Notes under the pieces: generated by a model
Databases searched by the model: none
What the model saw: only the letters and a program-made list of their open reading frames with translations
What the model was told of the DNA's origin: nothing
Origin: Vibrio harveyi NBRC 15634 = ATCC 14126 = KCTC 12724
Lineage (GTDB): Bacteria > Pseudomonadota > Gammaproteobacteria > Enterobacterales > Vibrionaceae
Assembly: GCF_001591145.1 (NCBI RefSeq)
Contig: NZ_BCUF01000004.1
Span: forward strand, 121,195 to 185,194
Length of the DNA: 64,000 nt
Direction of reading: 5' to 3'
Part shown: piece by piece, positions 61,314 through 64,000 of the stretch
Layout: each line of letters opens with the position of its first letter
How positions within the stretch are numbered: the stretch's first letter is position 1
Made by a program: the position numbers and the translations under genes

Positions 61314-61841
61314 ATGGAATACAATACCTCAGCACTCTGTGATATCTATCTTGATCAGGTAGATGTAGTTGAACCGATGTTCAGTAACTTTGGCGGTCGA
61401 GCGTCGTTTGCCGGGCAAGTGACGACGATTAAGTGTTTTGAAGACAACGCACTGATCCGTGAAACGTTAGAACAAGATGGTATCGGGCGAGTATTGCTGA
61501 TTGATGGTGGCGGTTCCTTACGCAGAGCCTTAATCGATGCAGAAATCGCAACACTAGCAGAAGAAAACGAATGGGAAGGGATTGTGGTTTACGGTTGTGT
61601 TCGCGAAGTGGACGAACTGGAAGACATGAACCTTGGCATTCAGGCTCTCGCTTCAATTCCTGTTGGGGCAGCAAATCAAGGCATTGGTGAAATAGACGTA
61701 CCAGTGAACTTTGGTGGTGTTAGCTTCCTACCTGAAGATTACATCTATGCCGATAGCACAGGCATCATTCTTTCACCTGAGCCACTCAATGTAGACTTAG
61801 AGCTCGATGAAGAAGACGAAGATGAAGCAGAGTTAAATTAA
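61314..61841 (+). CDS. rraA: Ribonuclease E activity regulator RraA
   Basis: A 175-residue protein of the RraA/DlpA fold whose trimers bind RNase E and inhibit its action. Motifs include [31 protein letters not shown] and [11 protein letters not shown]. It has an acidic C-terminal tail ([13 protein letters not shown]) not seen in the 161-residue E. coli protein. AAAGG precedes the ATG. Confidence 0.95.
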   Translation: MEYNTSALCDIYLDQVDVVEPMFSNFGGRASFAGQVTTIKCFEDNALIRETLEQDGIGRVLLIDGGGSLRRALIDAEIATLAEENEWEGIVVYGCVREVDELEDMNLGIQALASIPVGAANQGIGEIDVPVNFGGVSFLPEDYIYADSTGIILSPEPLNVDLELDEEDEDEAELN

Positions 61842-61892
61842 TCTTTTATTAGCAACTAGCTACATCGCTAAAAAAACATCGCCAAATACGCA

Positions 61893-61917
61893 AACACCCG
61901 CCGAAGCGGGTGTTTTT
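61893..61917. terminator. Bidirectional terminator rraA/zapB
   Basis: AACACCCGC, loop CGAA, GCGGGTGTT, then TTT, between convergent genes. Confidence 0.88.
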
Positions 61918-61938
61918 GATTCTGGATACTTAAGTGGA

Positions 61939-62181
61939 TTATTCCACTTCGTCCATCTTGCCAAGTAGTGCACGAATGCGCTCTTGCCATTGTGCGTGCT
62001 CTTGTTGAGCTTGCTGAGATTTTTGCTCTAGCTCTTCACGTTGAGAACGAAGCTCGTTAGCTTCTGTTTCAAGTTTTACTTTATCTTCTTTCAGCTCTTC
62101 GACTTCCATCTGAAGAAGAGTGATTGTGTCAACTGCAGTTTGAATTTTCGCTTCTAGTTGTTCTAGTACTTCAAAAGACAT
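61939..62181 (-). CDS. zapB: Cell division protein ZapB
   Basis: An 80-residue, almost entirely coiled-coil protein ([29 protein letters not shown] and heptads to residue 75) that links ZapA/FtsZ to MatP at the Ter region. Size and position between rraA and glpX, as in E. coli, support the assignment. Confidence 0.95.
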   Translation of the reverse strand: MSFEVLEQLEAKIQTAVDTITLLQMEVEELKEDKVKLETEANELRSQREELEQKSQQAQQEHAQWQERIRALLGKMDEVE

Positions 62182-62477
62182 CTTGGCCTACCTATTGTTA
62201 TTCCGTTGGGACGATGCGCGAGCGTTCGCTTGCACCTTACCGATAAGGTTCATTCTACTCAGCGTAGCGACGAGAAACACTCACTATATTCGATATTTCG
62301 CATCATTCGGTTAAAAAATCAGCGCAATCTCACTAAACGCTGACTTTTCTTATCCTAGAGGCATTTTTGAACAATGCAATTTACTCTCTCAACGCCAAAA
62401 ACTCACCCAAGTATTGATCAAATTCAACTTAGTTAAAGTAAAAGCTCAGCAAAAAGGCAAACGTTTAACTTACGATG
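62182..62477. other. Divergent intergenic region zapB/glpX
   Basis: About 300 bases between zapB and the glpX promoter. I see an AT-rich stretch and a 20-codon ORF from 62374 without a ribosome binding site, but nothing I can annotate. Confidence 0.4.
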
Positions 62478-62486
62478 TGATAGAAT
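62478..62486 (+). promoter_or_regulatory. glpX promoter, extended -10
   Basis: TGATAGAAT (TGN plus TAGAAT) about 43 bases before the ATG; no good -35 is spaced to it. Confidence 0.55.
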
Positions 62487-62528
62487 CGCCGCGCAAATTC
62501 TTCTTCCCTCTTGTTACTTGGAGACATC

Positions 62529-63536
62529 ATGAAACGCGATTTAGCAATGGCATTTTCCCGTGTTACTGAAGGTGCCGCTCTGGCTGGCTATAAATGGCTT
62601 GGTCGTGGCGACAAAAACGCAGCGGACGGTGCTGCTGTTGAAGTTATGCGCACCTTGCTGAACAAAACAGACATCAGTGGTGAAATCGTTATTGGTGAAG
62701 GCGAAATCGATGATGCGCCAATGCTATACATTGGTGAACAAGTGGGCATCGGTGGTGATGAAGTAGATATCGCCGTTGACCCGATTGAAGGCACACGTAT
62801 GACGGCAATGGGGCAATCTAACGCATTGGCAGTGCTAGCAGCCGGTGAGAAAGGCAGCTTCCTTAAAGCGCCGGACATGTACATGGAAAAATTGGTTGTT
62901 GGTCCTGGTGCAAAAGGCGTTATCGACTTAGGTAAACCTCTAAAAGAAAACCTAGAAAACGTTGCTAAAGCACTGAACAAGACTCTTGATACACTTGTTG
63001 TGATTACGCTTGCTAAGCCACGTCACGATGAAGTGATCGCAGAGATGCAAGCGATGGGCGTTCGTGTGTTCGCAGTGCCAGACGGTGACGTAGCCGCTTC
63101 AATCCTAACTTGTATGCCAGATAGCGAAGTAGACGTGATGTACTGCATCGGCGGCGCTCCAGAAGGCGTAGTATCGGCAGCAGTGATTCGCGCACTAGAC
63201 GGTGACATGCACGGTCGTCTTCTTCCTCGTCACGAAGTAAAAGGCGATACTGAAGAAAACCGCATCTACGGCGCTGCTGAACTTCAACGCTGTGAAGAGA
63301 TGGGCGTTCAAGCGAACGTGGTTCTAAAGATGGAAGACATGGCACGCAGCGACAACGTAGTATTCTCTGCAACGGGTATTACCAAAGGTGATCTACTGGA
63401 AGGCATCTCTCGTCAAGGTAACATCGCAACAACAGAAACCCTATTGATTCGCGGTCGCTGTCGTACTATTCGCCGCATCAAGTCTACGCACTACCTAGAG
63501 CGTAAAGATCCAGAAGTGCGCGATATCATTCTTTAA
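62529..63536 (+). CDS. glpX: Fructose-1,6-bisphosphatase class 2 GlpX
   Basis: A 335-residue class II FBPase of the inositol-monophosphatase-like superfamily. The ATG at 62529 follows GGAG by five bases. Metal/substrate blocks are GEGEIDDAPMLYIGE (about 60-74), VDPIEGT (about 87), and GGAPEGV (near 200). It is a second gluconeogenic FBPase beside fbp at 9795. A terminator (AGGCTCC 63547 with GGAGCCT 63575) follows. Confidence 0.96.
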   Translation: MKRDLAMAFSRVTEGAALAGYKWLGRGDKNAADGAAVEVMRTLLNKTDISGEIVIGEGEIDDAPMLYIGEQVGIGGDEVDIAVDPIEGTRMTAMGQSNALAVLAAGEKGSFLKAPDMYMEKLVVGPGAKGVIDLGKPLKENLENVAKALNKTLDTLVVITLAKPRHDEVIAEMQAMGVRVFAVPDGDVAASILTCMPDSEVDVMYCIGGAPEGVVSAAVIRALDGDMHGRLLPRHEVKGDTEENRIYGAAELQRCEEMGVQANVVLKMEDMARSDNVVFSATGITKGDLLEGISRQGNIATTETLLIRGRCRTIRRIKSTHYLERKDPEVRDIIL

Positions 63537-63546
63537 GCAGTATTCG

Positions 63547-63582
63547 AGGCTCCCACTCACTCAGAGTTGGAGCCTTTCTTTT
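63547..63582 (+). terminator. glpX terminator
   Basis: AGGCTCC, inner ACTC/GAGT, GGAGCCT, then TTCTTTT. Confidence 0.8.
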
Positions 63583-63640
63583 CTGGTAAGTCAGCCTCAG
63601 CGTGACTGAGAATCTAATTCCAGCAAGCTCTTAGCCTTTA

Positions 63641-64000
63641 TTCTTCCTCCAGACCACAGAATCAAAGGATAATAGATTCTGCATCATGCCCGTTCCTCGT
63701 TGTTCAGAATGACGACTACTTTAACAAGCTATAAACCAAAAGAGTTCGTCATCCTAGCGAGACTAAGGATCTAATAACAGTGCCCCCAAACTCTTCCTTA
63801 TTCACCTCAAATCACAGCACAAACGGACAATAGATTCTGAATCACACTCGTTCCTCGATGTTCAGAGTGACGATTACTTTAACAAGCTATAAACTCATCC
63901 TTGCGAGCTCAAGCGAGACTAAGGATCTAGTAGCAGCGCCCCCAAACTATTCCTCATTCACCTAAAATCACAGCACAAACGGACAATAGATTCTGAATCA
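63641..64000. repeat. Tandem array of a ~157-bp palindromic repeat
   Basis: Three starts of the same unit: TAGATTCTG recurs at 63673, 63831 and 63987 (steps of 158 and 156). Each unit holds an arm pair ATTCTGA...TCAGAAT, then TTTAACAAGCTATAAAC, then ATCCT...AGGAT and GCCCCCAAAC. The third copy runs off the window. No coding sequence is seen. Confidence 0.85.

Noticed and set aside
62374..62436. 20-codon ORF upstream of glpX
   Set aside because: AGAGG is about 12 bases from the ATG, too far, and the peptide has no features.
63641..64000. CRISPR array at the right edge
   Set aside because: Units are about 157 bp and similar throughout, with no short repeat and unique spacer pattern and no cas genes.

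Overview
This is a chromosomal window from a marine gammaproteobacterium, almost certainly a Vibrio and probably of the Harveyi group (V. parahaemolyticus / V. alginolyticus type). The evidence is gene content and order: a priA, cytR, ftsN, hslVU, menA, rraA, zapB, glpX run beside the S10-spc-alpha ribosomal block, a Zur-type zinc operon of the kind described as zrg in V. cholerae, many DUF proteins common in Vibrio, and Vibrio-like intergenic palindromes. The species is inference. I see no rRNA, tRNA, IS element, prophage or CRISPR array.

Layout. 1-3840: a TRAP-TAXI transporter (solute-binding protein cut by the window edge, fused permease) followed by a universal stress protein. 3935-7450: thiBPQ thiamine ABC transporter behind a TPP riboswitch. 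7484-9480: ubiX and mpl, divergent from fbp and ppa. 11531-19834: an envelope and repair block (DUF2799 lipoprotein, ytfP-tamB-tamA, msrA, ytfK, ytfJ) whose gene set matches the E. coli msrA-tamAB-ytfP-ppa-fbp-mpl neighbourhood. 19986-23657: a five-gene zinc-responsive operon whose promoter is overlapped by a perfect Zur-type palindrome. 23719-24883: a new-looking 34-codon membrane-protein ORF and a TIGR03899-like gene. 24974-30855: assimilatory sulfate activation (cobA-cysD-cysN-SLC13 permease-cysC). 31116-38860: cpdB, a Crp/Fnr-like regulator, dbpA, an ElaA-type acetyltransferase, an EamA transporter, oapA, fklB and a DUF2780 protein.

39017-52678 is the complete S10-spc-alpha ribosomal superoperon on the minus strand (rpsJ to rplQ, 27 genes including secY, rpoA and the 37-codon rpmJ). 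Each operon keeps its own promoter or leader: an S10 leader with stacked hairpins, an S10 terminator followed by an extended -10 spc promoter, and an alpha leader with the nested stems of the S4-binding pseudoknot. rpmE follows with its own promoter and leader.

53653-63536 holds replication restart (priA), the CRP-preceded cytR, ftsN, hslVU with a sigma-32 promoter, menA, rraA, zapB and glpX. The right edge (63641-64000) is a tandem array of a roughly 157-bp palindromic unit, part of which also occurs downstream of hslU.

Most of the window is conserved core chromosome. The least understood parts are the accessory proteins of the Zur operon (DUF2607, the His-rich DUF2796 protein, DUF3299), the two tiny membrane-protein ORFs (23719-23823 and, weaker, 27391-27486), the TIGR03899-like protein, and the two repeat families.
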